Of a stretch of 64,000 nucleotides of DNA, positions 10,280 through 20,398 are shown piece by piece. The translations under genes and the position numbers were made by a program. This stretch comes from Glaciimonas immobilis (GTDB lineage: Bacteria; Pseudomonadota; Gammaproteobacteria; Burkholderiales; Burkholderiaceae_D): the NCBI RefSeq assembly GCF_011947285.1, contig NZ_JAAOZT010000002.1, positions 844,766 through 908,765 on the forward strand, written 5' to 3'. Under the pieces are notes generated by a model that saw only the letters and a list, made by a program, of their open reading frames with translations, did not search any database and was not told the DNA's origin. Position 1 is the first letter of the stretch; each line of letters begins with the position of its first letter.

Positions 10280-13003
10280 ATGTCTCGCAACACGTTGAAC
10301 ACGCTCAAGGAATTTAAAATTTCCGATACCAAGAAAGGCAAATTTTATTCATTGCCTGCACTTGAAAAAAAACTCGGTATTAACATTTCACGCCTTCCGG
10401 TCTCCATCCGTATCGTGCTGGAATCAGTATTGCGTAATTGCGATGGCAAGAAAGTAACTGAAGAACATGTTCGGCAACTGGCTGCATGGAGCGCAACTGG
10501 CGCACGTACGGAAGAAATTCCTTTTGTCGTTTCTCGCGTAGTCCTGCAGGATTTCACCGGCGTACCACTGCTGGCTGACCTGGCTGCGATGCGTAACGTC
10601 GCCGCCCAACTCGGCAAAGATCCAAAAAATATTGAACCGTTGGTGCCAGTGGATCTGGTTGTCGACCATTCTGTGCAGATCGATCATTTCCGTGAAAAGA
10701 AAGCGCTCGACCTCAACATGAAACTGGAATTTCAGCGCAATAACGAGCGCTATCAGTTCATGAAATGGGGCATGCAGGCATTTGATACTTTCGGCGTTGT
10801 TCCTCCAGGCTTCGGTATCGTCCACCAGGTCAATCTGGAATACCTCGCACGCGGCGTGCACAAAAAGGGTGACGTGTTTTACCCGGATACATTGGTCGGT
10901 ACTGACTCCCACACCACCATGATTAACGGTATCGGCGTAGTCGGCTGGGGTGTTGGCGGTATTGAAGCGGAAGCGGGTATGCTGGGTCAACCGGTTTACT
11001 TCCTGACACCGGACGTTGTCGGTGTCAATCTGGTAGGCCAATTGCGCGAAGGTTGTACCGCAACTGACTTGGTCCTGACCATCACAGAACTGCTACGTAA
11101 AGCAAAGGTTGTTGGCAAATTTGTTGAGTTCTTCGGCGAAGGCACTGCGTCCCTCAGCCTGACAGACCGCGCAACCATCGCCAACATGGCACCAGAATAT
11201 GGCGCAACGATGGGCTTCTTCCCGGTTGATGAAGCAACGCTGGACTACTTCAAGGGCACCGGGCGCAGCAAGGCTGAAATCTCCGCTTTCGAAGGCTATT
11301 TCCGCGCACAAAAATTGTTCGGCATTCCAAAAGAAGGCGACATCGATTACACCACTGTTATCGAACTTGATTTAAGAACAGTTGCACCATCATTGGCGGG
11401 TCCGAAACGTCCACAAGACCGTATCGAAATCGGCAATGTAAAAAACAACTTCGCTGAATTGTTCAGTAAATCTGCTGCAGAGAGCGGTTTCAACAAGAAA
11501 GCCGAAGACCTCGACGCTAAATATGTCAACGCTGATGGCGTTAAGCTGATGAACGGCGATGTATTGATTGCAGCGATCACTTCATGCACCAACACCTCCA
11601 ACCCAAGTGTCATGCTGGCGGCTGGTTTGCTAGCTAAAAAAGCGGTTGAAGCGGGCCTTAAAGTCTCACCACACATCAAGACCTCGCTCGCGCCTGGCTC
11701 ACGTGTTGTGACCGAATACCTGACCGCTGCCGGACTGCTTCCGTACCTGGAAAAGCTGGGCTTTGGCGTCACTGCATACGGTTGCACCACTTGTATTGGT
11801 AATGCTGGTGATTTGACGCCAGCGATGAACGAAGCGATTGTTAAAAACGACGTCGTTGCGTCAGCGATCCTATCGGGTAACCGTAACTTTGAAGCACGGA
11901 TTCATCCGAACATTCGCTCTAACTTCCTGGCATCGCCACCGTTGGTTGTGGCTTACGCCATCGCCGGCAACATGACGCGCGATCTGATGACTGAGCCAGT
12001 TGGCCGTGGTAAAGGCAAAGATGGTAAAGCCAAAGATATCTATCTGGGCGACATCTGGCCTACTTCGCAAGAAGTTGCCAAGCTAATGAAATTTGCGATG
12101 AATGCCAAGACTTTCAAGGCAAACTACGCAGACGTAAAAGGCGCACCGGGCAAGCTGTGGGAAGGCATTAAAGGCGTGGCACAAGGTGAAGTTTATAACT
12201 GGCCAACCTCGACATACATTGCTGAACCACCGTTCTTCCAGGACTTCACCATGGAGCCGAAACCGGCTGCTACCGGCATCACCGGCGCGCGCGCTTTGGG
12301 CGTCTTTGGCGACTCCATCACAACCGACCATATCTCACCAGCCGGTGCGATCAAAGAATCCAGCCCTGCTGGTAAATGGTTGGCAGAAAATGGTGTCCTG
12401 AAGGCTGACTTCAATTCCTACGGTTCACGCCGTGGTAACCATGAAATCATGATGCGCGGCACTTTTGCTAACGTCCGTATCAAAAACTTGATGATCCCGG
12501 CAACACCAGACGGTTCACGTGTTGAAGGCGGCATCACCCTGCATCAACCTGCCGCTGTTGAAATGTCGATTTACGATGCAGCGATGCAATATGTCAATGA
12601 CGGCATTCCAACCATGGTCTTCGCAGGCGAAGAGTACGGTACAGGTTCGTCACGTGACTGGGCAGCTAAAGGTACGCAACTACTCGGCGTGAAAGCAGTT
12701 TTTGCACGATCGTTTGAGCGTATTCACCGTTCAAACCTGGTCGGCATGGGCGTATTGCCACTGCAATTTCTGGGCGACGACAGCGCCGTTACGCTGGGCA
12801 TCACCGGCGACGAAACGTTTGACCTTAAAGGTATTGACGGTGAAATCAAGCCACAACAAGATGCCATCCTTGTCATTCATCGTGCAAACGGCGATACGCA
12901 AGAAGTGACTGTATTGCTGCGCATTGATACACCTATTGAAGTTGACTACTACAAACACGGCGGTATTCTGCCATTCGTGTTGCGTCAGTTGCTGGCAGCA
13001 TAA
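10280..13003 (+). CDS. acnA: Aconitate hydratase A
   Basis: Isomerises citrate to isocitrate through cis-aconitate; cytoplasmic 4Fe-4S enzyme that can also bind mRNA when its cluster is lost. The 907-residue length is that of the AcnA/IRP type. Cluster-ligand segments [12 protein letters not shown] and [11 protein letters not shown] are intact, and the C-terminal swivel domain contains [21 protein letters not shown] precedes the ATG. It is monocistronic, with a terminator 150 bp downstream. Confidence 0.98.
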   Translation: MSRNTLNTLKEFKISDTKKGKFYSLPALEKKLGINISRLPVSIRIVLESVLRNCDGKKVTEEHVRQLAAWSATGARTEEIPFVVSRVVLQDFTGVPLLADLAAMRNVAAQLGKDPKNIEPLVPVDLVVDHSVQIDHFREKKALDLNMKLEFQRNNERYQFMKWGMQAFDTFGVVPPGFGIVHQVNLEYLARGVHKKGDVFYPDTLVGTDSHTTMINGIGVVGWGVGGIEAEAGMLGQPVYFLTPDVVGVNLVGQLREGCTATDLVLTITELLRKAKVVGKFVEFFGEGTASLSLTDRATIANMAPEYGATMGFFPVDEATLDYFKGTGRSKAEISAFEGYFRAQKLFGIPKEGDIDYTTVIELDLRTVAPSLAGPKRPQDRIEIGNVKNNFAELFSKSAAESGFNKKAEDLDAKYVNADGVKLMNGDVLIAAITSCTNTSNPSVMLAAGLLAKKAVEAGLKVSPHIKTSLAPGSRVVTEYLTAAGLLPYLEKLGFGVTAYGCTTCIGNAGDLTPAMNEAIVKNDVVASAILSGNRNFEARIHPNIRSNFLASPPLVVAYAIAGNMTRDLMTEPVGRGKGKDGKAKDIYLGDIWPTSQEVAKLMKFAMNAKTFKANYADVKGAPGKLWEGIKGVAQGEVYNWPTSTYIAEPPFFQDFTMEPKPAATGITGARALGVFGDSITTDHISPAGAIKESSPAGKWLAENGVLKADFNSYGSRRGNHEIMMRGTFANVRIKNLMIPATPDGSRVEGGITLHQPAAVEMSIYDAAMQYVNDGIPTMVFAGEEYGTGSSRDWAAKGTQLLGVKAVFARSFERIHRSNLVGMGVLPLQFLGDDSAVTLGITGDETFDLKGIDGEIKPQQDAILVIHRANGDTQEVTVLLRIDTPIEVDYYKHGGILPFVLRQLLAA

Positions 13004-13154
13004 GGTAAGTTGCGGCTGGTCGCGGTTGATGTATAGACCGGCAACCAGTCGCAGTTTCGTTGCATAGTAAATGTTTTAACACGATGTATTAAAGCAATGT
13101 GTTTAGTACCAGTAGCATGCGCTGCTGCAACAAGCACGACCGCTAAAGGGTAGC

Positions 13155-13194
13155 AAAAAACGCCGGACTATTTACTTAGGCTGGCGTTTTTTTT
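13155..13194 (+). terminator. Rho-independent terminator after acnA
   Basis: An A-run with ACGCC is followed by an interrupted loop, then GGCGT and eight T. The A/T-flanked stem of about 9 bp is suitable for both strands. Confidence 0.85.
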
Positions 13195-13277
13195 CGTCAC
13201 CGCGTCGATAGTCCACTACAATAGAAGACATCAATTAAGCAATTTTCTTCGTTCACAACGCAAAGTACCAAACCATC

Positions 13278-14534
13278 ATGCGCCGTCCGTCTAAAACACC
13301 ACGTAAGTTCTCCACCGACAGCCACCGACTGACTGAACTCGCCCAAGCACTGGTTCTTGCCTCTAGCCGCATAGAGCAACGGGCTTGGGAGCACGAGCTC
13401 GATACGCATCTGAGCAAGCTCCTTAAAAGCCATCATCAGGAACCAATCGATAGTGCACTGGAACAGCTATTTCCCGAGCAGGCAGACGCGTATGAAGCCT
13501 TGATGGATGCAGTCGAAGCCTGTAGCGAATCTTCGACGATCGAGCATGGGGGGTTGCGCTATGACACCTTATTAATTGCTATACCGGTGTTGGCCTGGAC
13601 GCGGTTTTCAATTGCTTCAGGAAGCGTTCCGCCCGATATGGTCGCCACCTTAACAGGTCATATGCACGCACATATACTGGCTTCCGATGTCCGCGTTGCC
13701 CTGATGCCGACCTTGTATGCCATTGATCAGTTGCCGCGCTCACACGCCGACACCTACGCTTTAATGCATCGTATGTCGCAAGCAGCGCTTACCGGGGCCA
13801 TTGTTACCAATCCACCCAACGCCCCTGAAACCGCCCCATTTTTGGCCGACACGCGATATTTGCTGGCTACCTTGGTGGTGCCAACCGGACACGCATTTTT
13901 TTGCTGGCAACCGGGCGCACTGAGTGGCAGTAACATCAGCGCATCCAGCACTGCAACCAAAAAAAGCGTTGCATTAGAGCATTGGCTGGCACAGGTAACG
14001 CCTAATGTCAGTCGGCTCCTGCCCGGCTGCGGGATCGACTTATTGCTACCAGAGGCCTACTTTGTCGCCTGTCGTGAGGGCGACAAGCAAATTCGGCCGG
14101 TCTCTTTGCGTGCCGCTAGTTATTACCTCTCCACCACGCTGGAAATCGAAAGCAAAGATCTGCACGTTACTATTGGTCGTTTCAGCGAGCAGCCAGAGAG
14201 CGATCGTGTAGACGAATACCGCATAGGATTTTCCATCGGACAAACCACTGAAATTATCTACGGCGTAGTGTGGCCGCTATATGGACAAGAAGAAGCTATC
14301 GAGGAGCCGCCTGACCCAACAGATATCGAGACCGAAGGTCAAACGCCGCTAGAACAAATTCTGTCGTTGCTACGCGAGTGCGGCATCAGTGACATACAGC
14401 GTCATGATGAATTATTCGCGATGGAATTTTGCGACGATTGCGGTTCGCCATTTTACGCCGATCCAGAAGGCGAACTGGTACATCCTGAAATGCCAGAAGA
14501 CGCGCCACCGAGCGGGTCCGCACACTTTCATTGA
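13278..14534 (+). CDS. DUF2863 family protein
   Basis: The 418-residue soluble protein is recognisable as DUF2863, a family of unknown function largely confined to Burkholderiales. It has a helical N-terminal half beginning RRPSKTPRKFS and an acidic C-terminus with a short CDDCGSPFYADPEGE segment, which could be a partial metal knuckle. No signal peptide or membrane segment is visible. It is transcribed alone. Confidence 0.85.
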   Translation: MRRPSKTPRKFSTDSHRLTELAQALVLASSRIEQRAWEHELDTHLSKLLKSHHQEPIDSALEQLFPEQADAYEALMDAVEACSESSTIEHGGLRYDTLLIAIPVLAWTRFSIASGSVPPDMVATLTGHMHAHILASDVRVALMPTLYAIDQLPRSHADTYALMHRMSQAALTGAIVTNPPNAPETAPFLADTRYLLATLVVPTGHAFFCWQPGALSGSNISASSTATKKSVALEHWLAQVTPNVSRLLPGCGIDLLLPEAYFVACREGDKQIRPVSLRAASYYLSTTLEIESKDLHVTIGRFSEQPESDRVDEYRIGFSIGQTTEIIYGVVWPLYGQEEAIEEPPDPTDIETEGQTPLEQILSLLRECGISDIQRHDELFAMEFCDDCGSPFYADPEGELVHPEMPEDAPPSGSAHFH

Positions 14535-14689
14535 CCAGAAAAGATACAGATTTAAAATTCACAATTTGCGCTTCTGGCGATGTTTTGCAAATTTTGTCGA
14601 TTAGAAGAATGACGGTTTCTGGCACCACCGTACTGTCTGAAAACTGAGATACAAGCTCATTCATAGCATGACGAATGCCGCTCTTACGG

Positions 14690-15090
14690 TTTTGCAGTGC
14701 TGTCGCGTGAAGCCCAATGTCGGCCAGTATGGAAGCGTAAATTTATCGATACGACCGATAGCAAACATTACATGCCTGTCGCCGATAATATTCTTAATCG
14801 GCAATTTAACCTGGCGCATCCTGACCTTTCCTGGGTCTCAGATATGACTTATCCAAACCCGACAAGGCTGGTCATGTCTGGCTTTGGTGATGCATTTATA
14901 TCCACGGAAAATTGTCGGCTAGACGCGTTTACCTACGATACACACGCACTTGATTTGGCGGGCATTATCTCAGGCCTTCCAAATGCGCCAGCTCGCACCT
15001 GAATGGATTTTTCACGCGGACCGTGACAGCCAATATGCTAGGACCGAATATCAGACTTTGACTGTTTTGAGTTGACCAGGACATACAGCA
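14690..15090 (+). pseudogene. IS3-family transposase (OrfB) remnant
   Basis: An open frame encodes the OrfB linker and start of the integrase core: KFIDTTDSKHYMPVADNILN, then WVSDMTY containing the first catalytic Asp. After a frame change at about 14983 it continues with IFHADRDSQYA, the counterpart of the usual HSDRGSQY motif. Intervening sequence is scrambled and no Glu of the DDE triad is readable; a further decayed stretch follows to about 15200. No terminal inverted repeats were identified. It is a dead insertion-sequence relic in the 915-bp gap before the cls-like gene. Confidence 0.8.
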
Positions 15091-15449
15091 GAGCATTCAT
15101 TGCATGTCGTAAAGAGTCGGTTATGCCGTCGTAAAATACGTTGCGGCTGGATGGCCAGGAACGCCACTATTCCTCACACCATTACGCATCTAACGCTCGC
15201 GGGTAGACGCTTAGTGATCAAATCACCGAATGATAGTAGCTCTTGACTCCATCGACCAAAAGCCCAGCTTTTACCCCCACCTGCATTGTTTAATACTTTC
15301 TGTTTGCACAAGCACCGTTGAATAGATTTCGCTCCCTTACAGCTTGACCTGGGATTGGTGCTTTTAGGGAAATAACCATTTGCCTATATACTGACGATGA
15401 AATAGTGGGCCTGCCAGCGCCCTTGTTAGACCTGGGATGACAATACCTG

Positions 15450-16916
15450 ATGAGATTTTCTACCAAATTTTTTACGAGACGCGCCATGAAATTCACCATG
15501 CAATTTGTCGAGAGATTCGCTACGGGGCTCACTACGCGATCCAATCTTGCGCTATTTGTTCCTCTAGGCCGAATCCTGTTGGTCGCGATATTAGGGTTGG
15601 CAGCCTCCTCCTGCGCGTCGTTACCCGATGTCAGTACGCTCAATGAGCAACCGGTCGCTGGCTCGCTGGCCCTCAAAGACCGACAAGAAAACCTCCGCGC
15701 GTCATCGGTTTTGGTATCGCGATTACGCCACTCACACGTTGACCTGCAAAGACTGGCCGCGTTGGAAAATGCGGCCGCGACGGCACCACCAATTAAAGGT
15801 AATAAAGTAACGTTATTATTCGACGGTCCTCAAACGCTAAACGCAATGATTGAGGCGATTGCACACGCAAAAAATAATATCAATTTAGAAACCTACATTT
15901 TTGATCAAGATCCCCTTGGCTTAAAGTTTGCAAATTTATTAATCGAAAAGCAGCGTGCCGGGGTGCAGGTCAACATAATTTACGATAGCGTGGGCACGAT
16001 AGGAACCCCGGCGGATTTTTTTGAGCGTATGCGCAGCGCTGGGATTAAGTTGGTAGAGTTTAATCCGGTTAATCCCCTTAAGCGTATCGGCGCATGGCGG
16101 CTAAATAATCGAGACCATCGCAAAATTTTGGTCGTCGATGGAAAAACTGCCTTTACTGGAGGCGTAAACATCAGCGCAGCCTACGCAAATAGTTCATTAT
16201 TTCGCTCACAAAAAAATACTCACGGCATCATCGGATGGCGCGATACACATATTATGATCGAAGGCCCAGCGGCGGCATTTCTGCAATTATCTTTCATGCG
16301 CACATGGGCCCGGCAGGGAACAGAAGACTTGCCGGATTTAGCGTACTTTCCGCCCCTTCAAAAAAGCGGCGATAAAGTTGTGCGCGTTTTGATCAGCAGG
16401 CCTGATGGCGATTTTATCTTGTATAAAGCCTACATGCAGGCGCTTCAGAATGCAAAAAAAACTATCCATATTACAACGCCCTACTTCGCCCCTGATCAAC
16501 AAATGGTCAAGGCCTTGACCGACGCCGCGCAACGCGGTGTGGAGGTCTCAATGATTTTCCCCAGCGTTTCTGATAGCGGTCTCGCATCGCAGGCGGGACA
16601 ATCATATTACGATCAACTGCTTGCAGCGGGCATTAAGATCTATCGACTGCAAGTGGCAATACTGCACGCTAAAACCGCAGTAATCGACGGCAACTGGTCT
16701 ACGGTAGGATCTGCAAATATGGATATACGTAGCTTCCTTCATAATTACGAAGCTAATGTAGTGGTTCTAGGCGAGGAATTTGGTGGCGAGATGGAAAATG
16801 CGTTTGATGATGACCTCAGCACTTCGGATGAAATCACTAAGGATGAGTGGAGCCGCCGATCTTTCGCTGACCGTATCAAGGAATGGGCAGCCCGATCATT
16901 AGGTTATTGGCTTTAA
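15450..16916 (+). CDS. Phospholipase D-like lipoprotein, cardiolipin synthase C type
   Basis: Probable cardiolipin synthase or phosphatidyl transferase acting at the envelope. Two HKD catalytic motifs are visible: NRDHRKILVVDGKTAFTGG in the first half and LHAKTAVIDGNWSTVGSAN in the second, each with HxK(x)4D. Before them, residues about 25-55 form a hydrophobic segment ending in a lipobox-like LAASSC, suggesting a lipid-anchored exported protein as in ClsC-type enzymes. The 488-residue length fits. The start is uncertain: ATGs at 15450 and 15486 both precede the signal region. Transcribed alone, downstream of the IS3 relic. Confidence 0.85.
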   Translation: MRFSTKFFTRRAMKFTMQFVERFATGLTTRSNLALFVPLGRILLVAILGLAASSCASLPDVSTLNEQPVAGSLALKDRQENLRASSVLVSRLRHSHVDLQRLAALENAAATAPPIKGNKVTLLFDGPQTLNAMIEAIAHAKNNINLETYIFDQDPLGLKFANLLIEKQRAGVQVNIIYDSVGTIGTPADFFERMRSAGIKLVEFNPVNPLKRIGAWRLNNRDHRKILVVDGKTAFTGGVNISAAYANSSLFRSQKNTHGIIGWRDTHIMIEGPAAAFLQLSFMRTWARQGTEDLPDLAYFPPLQKSGDKVVRVLISRPDGDFILYKAYMQALQNAKKTIHITTPYFAPDQQMVKALTDAAQRGVEVSMIFPSVSDSGLASQAGQSYYDQLLAAGIKIYRLQVAILHAKTAVIDGNWSTVGSANMDIRSFLHNYEANVVVLGEEFGGEMENAFDDDLSTSDEITKDEWSRRSFADRIKEWAARSLGYWL

Positions 16917-17303
16917 GAGAGTGTCGCCGCAGAAATAGATACTGTGGTGGAAATTACGCATGCAACATTTCTTTGGATCTGGCTGTCCTGGGCAACCGGG
17001 GCGATGCGAATAAAGACCCGTCGACCAGTCTCGTTTTACGGTATTATGAAACATAATTTGTAGCAATGGCACCGGCGCAACTCTCTGCGCCTTCCGCGCC
17101 GGGTCATAACTGACCATCAAAAGTCCTCACTTAGCAAAACGTTTGCTGTCACCGATTTTCTTTCAAAAATTGTGCACTTTATTCTGCGTGCACAAACTTC
17201 CTTTCTGACGTCACTGTTAGTGTTAACTTTTTAGTGCTAGCTTTTTCTGCCATATTTCATTGATATTTAACTTTATTTTAGTTAAAAAACCTGCGGAGAT
17301 AAC
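16917..17303. other. Upstream region of the PYP-like operon
   Basis: No gene found in these 387 bases. The last 130 bases are very AT-rich and end in CGGAGATAAC before the next ATG, so this is probably promoter and leader. I looked for a c-di-GMP riboswitch because the operon encodes a GGDEF protein, but no match to the conserved GEMM core could be made. Confidence 0.4.
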
Positions 17304-17696
17304 ATGCTTGAAATGGCTAATTTTCAATTTAATCAGGCAGCACTGATTTCATCGATTGCTCACGCGTCCACGGAGGAACTTGACGCATTAGACTTTGGCG
17401 TGATTGGCTTCGACCGAGCGGGCGTTGTCCACCGCTACAACGTTTATGAAGCCAAATTGGCTGGGCTTCGCGCAGACAATATAAGAGGTGCGCTATTGTT
17501 TATCAACGTAGCGCCCTGTATGAATAACTTTATGGTCGCACGACGTTTCGAAGATGCGCAAAAAAAGCACACTCCCCTGGATATGGTTATCGATTACGTC
17601 CTCACTTTACGCATGCGACCGGTTCAGGTAAAACTCCGGCTTTTGTCTAGTCCGGACCTGGACCTTCAGTTCATTCTGGTACAACGCGCTCTATGA
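17304..17696 (+). CDS. Photoactive yellow protein-like PAS protein
   Basis: A 130-residue single PAS domain that aligns without gaps to Halorhodospira photoactive yellow protein over its first half, with an offset of three residues. The chromophore-pocket residues are kept: Tyr45 (PYP Tyr42), Glu49 (Glu46) and Cys72 in NVAPCMNN (Cys69, which carries the p-coumaroyl thioester). Thr50 and Arg52 are replaced by Ala and Leu. It could therefore bind a coumaroyl chromophore and sense blue light, though this is inferred; no tyrosine ammonia-lyase or coumarate ligase gene is in the window. Its stop overlaps the start of the following diguanylate cyclase (ATGA), so the two are coupled and probably work together. 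Confidence 0.8.
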   Translation: MLEMANFQFNQAALISSIAHASTEELDALDFGVIGFDRAGVVHRYNVYEAKLAGLRADNIRGALLFINVAPCMNNFMVARRFEDAQKKHTPLDMVIDYVLTLRMRPVQVKLRLLSSPDLDLQFILVQRAL

Positions 17697-19039
17697 GCGC
17701 TCATAGCGGAACGCAAGATTTGGCAGTTGAGCATGAAGCATTACTGCAATTTCTTTATCTCGCCCCAGTTGGCCTCGTGCAAACCAGTGCCGCCGGTGAG
17801 GTTGAGCTCATGAATCCCTTATCGGCGCAATTGTTAATGCCTCTTTCTAAAGACGGCGGCCTGGCTAACCTTTTTAAAGTCCTCGAATCAGTCGCCCCCG
17901 AATTACGGGGCATGGCGGAAGATTTTATATCACCGCAGGGCGCAATTTGCGAGGGATTCAGGGCGCAACTAACGGGAGGAATTCGTGGTAAGGAAGAGCC
18001 CAAAATGCTTGGAATAAGTTTAATCAAACTGGCTCCAGACCGACTTATGGCAGTTCTCACAGATATGACACAGGTAATAGCGCAGGAGCGCCAATTAAAG
18101 TACAACACCGCCTGGCTCAACGCGATCACTGCCGGTGTCACTGATTACGCGTTGATGAGCCTGGATCACGATGGACGCATTCAGGAATGGAACCCAAGCA
18201 TAGGAAGGGTGACGAAATTTACCGCAAAGGAAGTCGTGGGGAAATATTTTTCGGTCTTTTATAAAGATCAAGGCATTTCCATTGACCGCATGACAGACTA
18301 CCTAAGAGAGGCCGACGAAGACGGCTGGAGTTTAAGCGAAGGCTGGCGCATGAAAGGCGATGGCTCCCGCTTCTGGAGCAGTAGCATGATCGTGCCCATT
18401 GAGGAGATGGTAGCCGAAACCGGTGGCGGCGCGCCTTCTGTATTACAGGAAGAAAAGCGCTACGCATTGATCATAAGAGACATTACCGCTCGTACGCGCG
18501 ACGCCGGCGCCCGACTAAACGCCATGTCGACCGATTATTTGACGGGGATCGCGAATCGGCGTACGCTTTTTGAATCCGCTGAACTTGAATTGAAGCGCTG
18601 GCATCGGCATCCTCGCCCGCTCTCATTGATGATTATCGATGCGGACTTTTTCAAAAAGGTCAACGACACCTATGGTCATGCTGCAGGCGATCTGGTGCTC
18701 TGCGACCTTGCCTCCGCGTTGGGGGAGTCCATGCGTGAAATTGATACGGTTTCGCGCATTGGCGGCGAAGAGTTTGCCGCGTTGCTACCTTCAACCGATA
18801 GTGAAGGTGCTTTCCAGTTAGCGGAACGCTTCCGTAAGCGGGTCGAGGCAGCATGCGTTACATTTGAAGGTGGCGAAATAAAATATACGATCAGCATCGG
18901 TATCAGCGTGATGGACGAATCGGTGCGCGGCTTCGACGATTTATTGGCGCGTGCCGATACAGCGCTTTATATTGCGAAAGAAACGGGACGTAACAAGGTG
19001 GAAATCTGGAATGGTCTAAAGCGCGCATTGCGGACTTGA
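17693..19039 (+). CDS. PAS-PAS-GGDEF diguanylate cyclase
   Basis: Makes cyclic di-GMP from two GTP. Residues about 20-125 form a degenerate PAS domain and about 140-265 a second PAS domain (MSLDHDGRIQEWNPSIGRVT). The GGDEF domain spans 280-448 with the active-site motif GGEEF near residue 357 and an inhibitory-site RxxD (REID) five residues before it. The cyclase should thus be active and product-inhibited. No transmembrane segments are seen, so it is cytosolic. The gene overlaps the PYP-like gene by four bases, suggesting the small PAS protein feeds a light or redox signal to this enzyme. Confidence 0.93.
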   Translation: MSAHSGTQDLAVEHEALLQFLYLAPVGLVQTSAAGEVELMNPLSAQLLMPLSKDGGLANLFKVLESVAPELRGMAEDFISPQGAICEGFRAQLTGGIRGKEEPKMLGISLIKLAPDRLMAVLTDMTQVIAQERQLKYNTAWLNAITAGVTDYALMSLDHDGRIQEWNPSIGRVTKFTAKEVVGKYFSVFYKDQGISIDRMTDYLREADEDGWSLSEGWRMKGDGSRFWSSSMIVPIEEMVAETGGGAPSVLQEEKRYALIIRDITARTRDAGARLNAMSTDYLTGIANRRTLFESAELELKRWHRHPRPLSLMIIDADFFKKVNDTYGHAAGDLVLCDLASALGESMREIDTVSRIGGEEFAALLPSTDSEGAFQLAERFRKRVEAACVTFEGGEIKYTISIGISVMDESVRGFDDLLARADTALYIAKETGRNKVEIWNGLKRALRT

Positions 19040-19145
19040 CCCCTGCATTCGTCCCAACGTCAGGTATCAGGCTCCGCGCACCAAGTAGTCGATACCCAGT
19101 TTCAGCAAGCGGTTTTTATCGCTTTTTCACTTTCTTTCTGACCAT

Positions 19146-19961
19146 ATGACCAATGACGTAAAAAGTAACATAATTAGCGCAGGCAATAGCCCAAAACATA
19201 CAACTGAAACCGTCACCAGCGTGCATTATTGGACCAAGACGTTGCTGTCATTCAGATGTACGCGTCCGCCGGGCTATCAATTCACCCCCGGTCAGTTTGC
19301 GCGCCTTGGACTCGTGACCGAGAGTGGTGAGATTGTGTCGCGCGCCTACTCGGTGACATCTGCTCCAAACGAAACTGAGCTTGAGTTCTTTCTTATTCTG
19401 GTACCGAACGGCCCTTTTTCTGCGCTGATGTGCAATCTGCGTTCTGGAGACCAGATATTCGTGGAAAAATTCAGTTATGGATTCATGACCACAGATCGAT
19501 TCGTTGACGGTGAAGACCTCTGGATGCTGGCCACCGGCACCGGACTTGGACCCTTCATCTCCATTTTGCAAGATCCGTCGGTATGGAAAAGATTCCGCAA
19601 CCTGGTGCTGGTGCATTGCGTGCGAAACACTGAAGAATTGGCTTATCAGCCGTTATTGCAGAGTTTGCCGCAACGTCCTGCCTTAGCGGAAGGTGGTGCG
19701 CAGTTGGTTTTAATTCCTGCAACCACACGAGACACCGACACGACAGGTCCGCGTCATTTACATGCACGCATCACGACTATCCTGGAAAATGGCGCACTTG
19801 AAAGTACCGCAGGACGTCCGATCACCGTCGACTCCTCCCGCGTAATGATCTGTGGCAATCCAGACATGATAACGGCAACCAGAAATATCCTCTATCAACG
19901 TGGCATGCGACCTTGCCGCAAGGCTGTTCCCGGGCAATTTGTGACTGAAGACTATTGGTGA
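19146..19961 (+). CDS. fpr: Ferredoxin/flavodoxin-NADP reductase
   Basis: Transfers electrons between NADPH and ferredoxin or flavodoxin using FAD. The 271-residue protein has the FAD-binding SRAYSVTSAP motif, the NADP-binding segment LATGTGLGPFISIL and the bacterial-type C-terminus FVTEDYW. This fits the subclass I bacterial Fpr. It is on the plus strand after the GGDEF gene but separated by 106 bp, so co-transcription is uncertain. Confidence 0.93.
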   Translation: MTNDVKSNIISAGNSPKHTTETVTSVHYWTKTLLSFRCTRPPGYQFTPGQFARLGLVTESGEIVSRAYSVTSAPNETELEFFLILVPNGPFSALMCNLRSGDQIFVEKFSYGFMTTDRFVDGEDLWMLATGTGLGPFISILQDPSVWKRFRNLVLVHCVRNTEELAYQPLLQSLPQRPALAEGGAQLVLIPATTRDTDTTGPRHLHARITTILENGALESTAGRPITVDSSRVMICGNPDMITATRNILYQRGMRPCRKAVPGQFVTEDYW

Positions 19962-20398
19962 AATATAGCCTGTTAGCCATCCCACCGCTGCCCTTGTCTT
20001 TAAGTGTTAGCGCACCTCTTGTTTCATCATCGCCCCGCCATGTAAGTGCGTTCAAAATATAGTTTCTTGTGGCAACGTCTGAGGACGGCATTCCAAAAAT
20101 CATTCACCTGTAGATTATTTTTGTGTCCTTTTTAGTCGCGTTTGCTCTCACCAAATCAAGCGCCCCTCCCCTACAACGCAGGCAGAGAATCTGATTAGCC
20201 CAGCGCATTCTAATCCTCGGCACCCCTCGTGGATCTGCTCCTGCCGCAAAATGGACCTTTTTTGCAGGCCTGCCCTCAGCTTCGCAGACTATGCTCTACA
20301 CCTATATCCTGCCCCGAGGTGCATTCTGCATGCCACCCTTTCCCGTGGTTTCGTATTAACCTAATTCCCCCACGAAAATAAAAGCGCTATTTTTAAAA
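19962..20398. other. Gene-free stretch between fpr and the decayed repeat-protein gene
   Basis: No supported gene or RNA was found in these roughly 440 bases. The last 60 bases are AT-rich and may be the old promoter of the following pseudogene. Confidence 0.4.

Noticed and set aside
16960..17060. Possible c-di-GMP or other riboswitch before the PYP-GGDEF operon
   Set aside because: G-rich and paired segments exist, but no conserved riboswitch core could be aligned.
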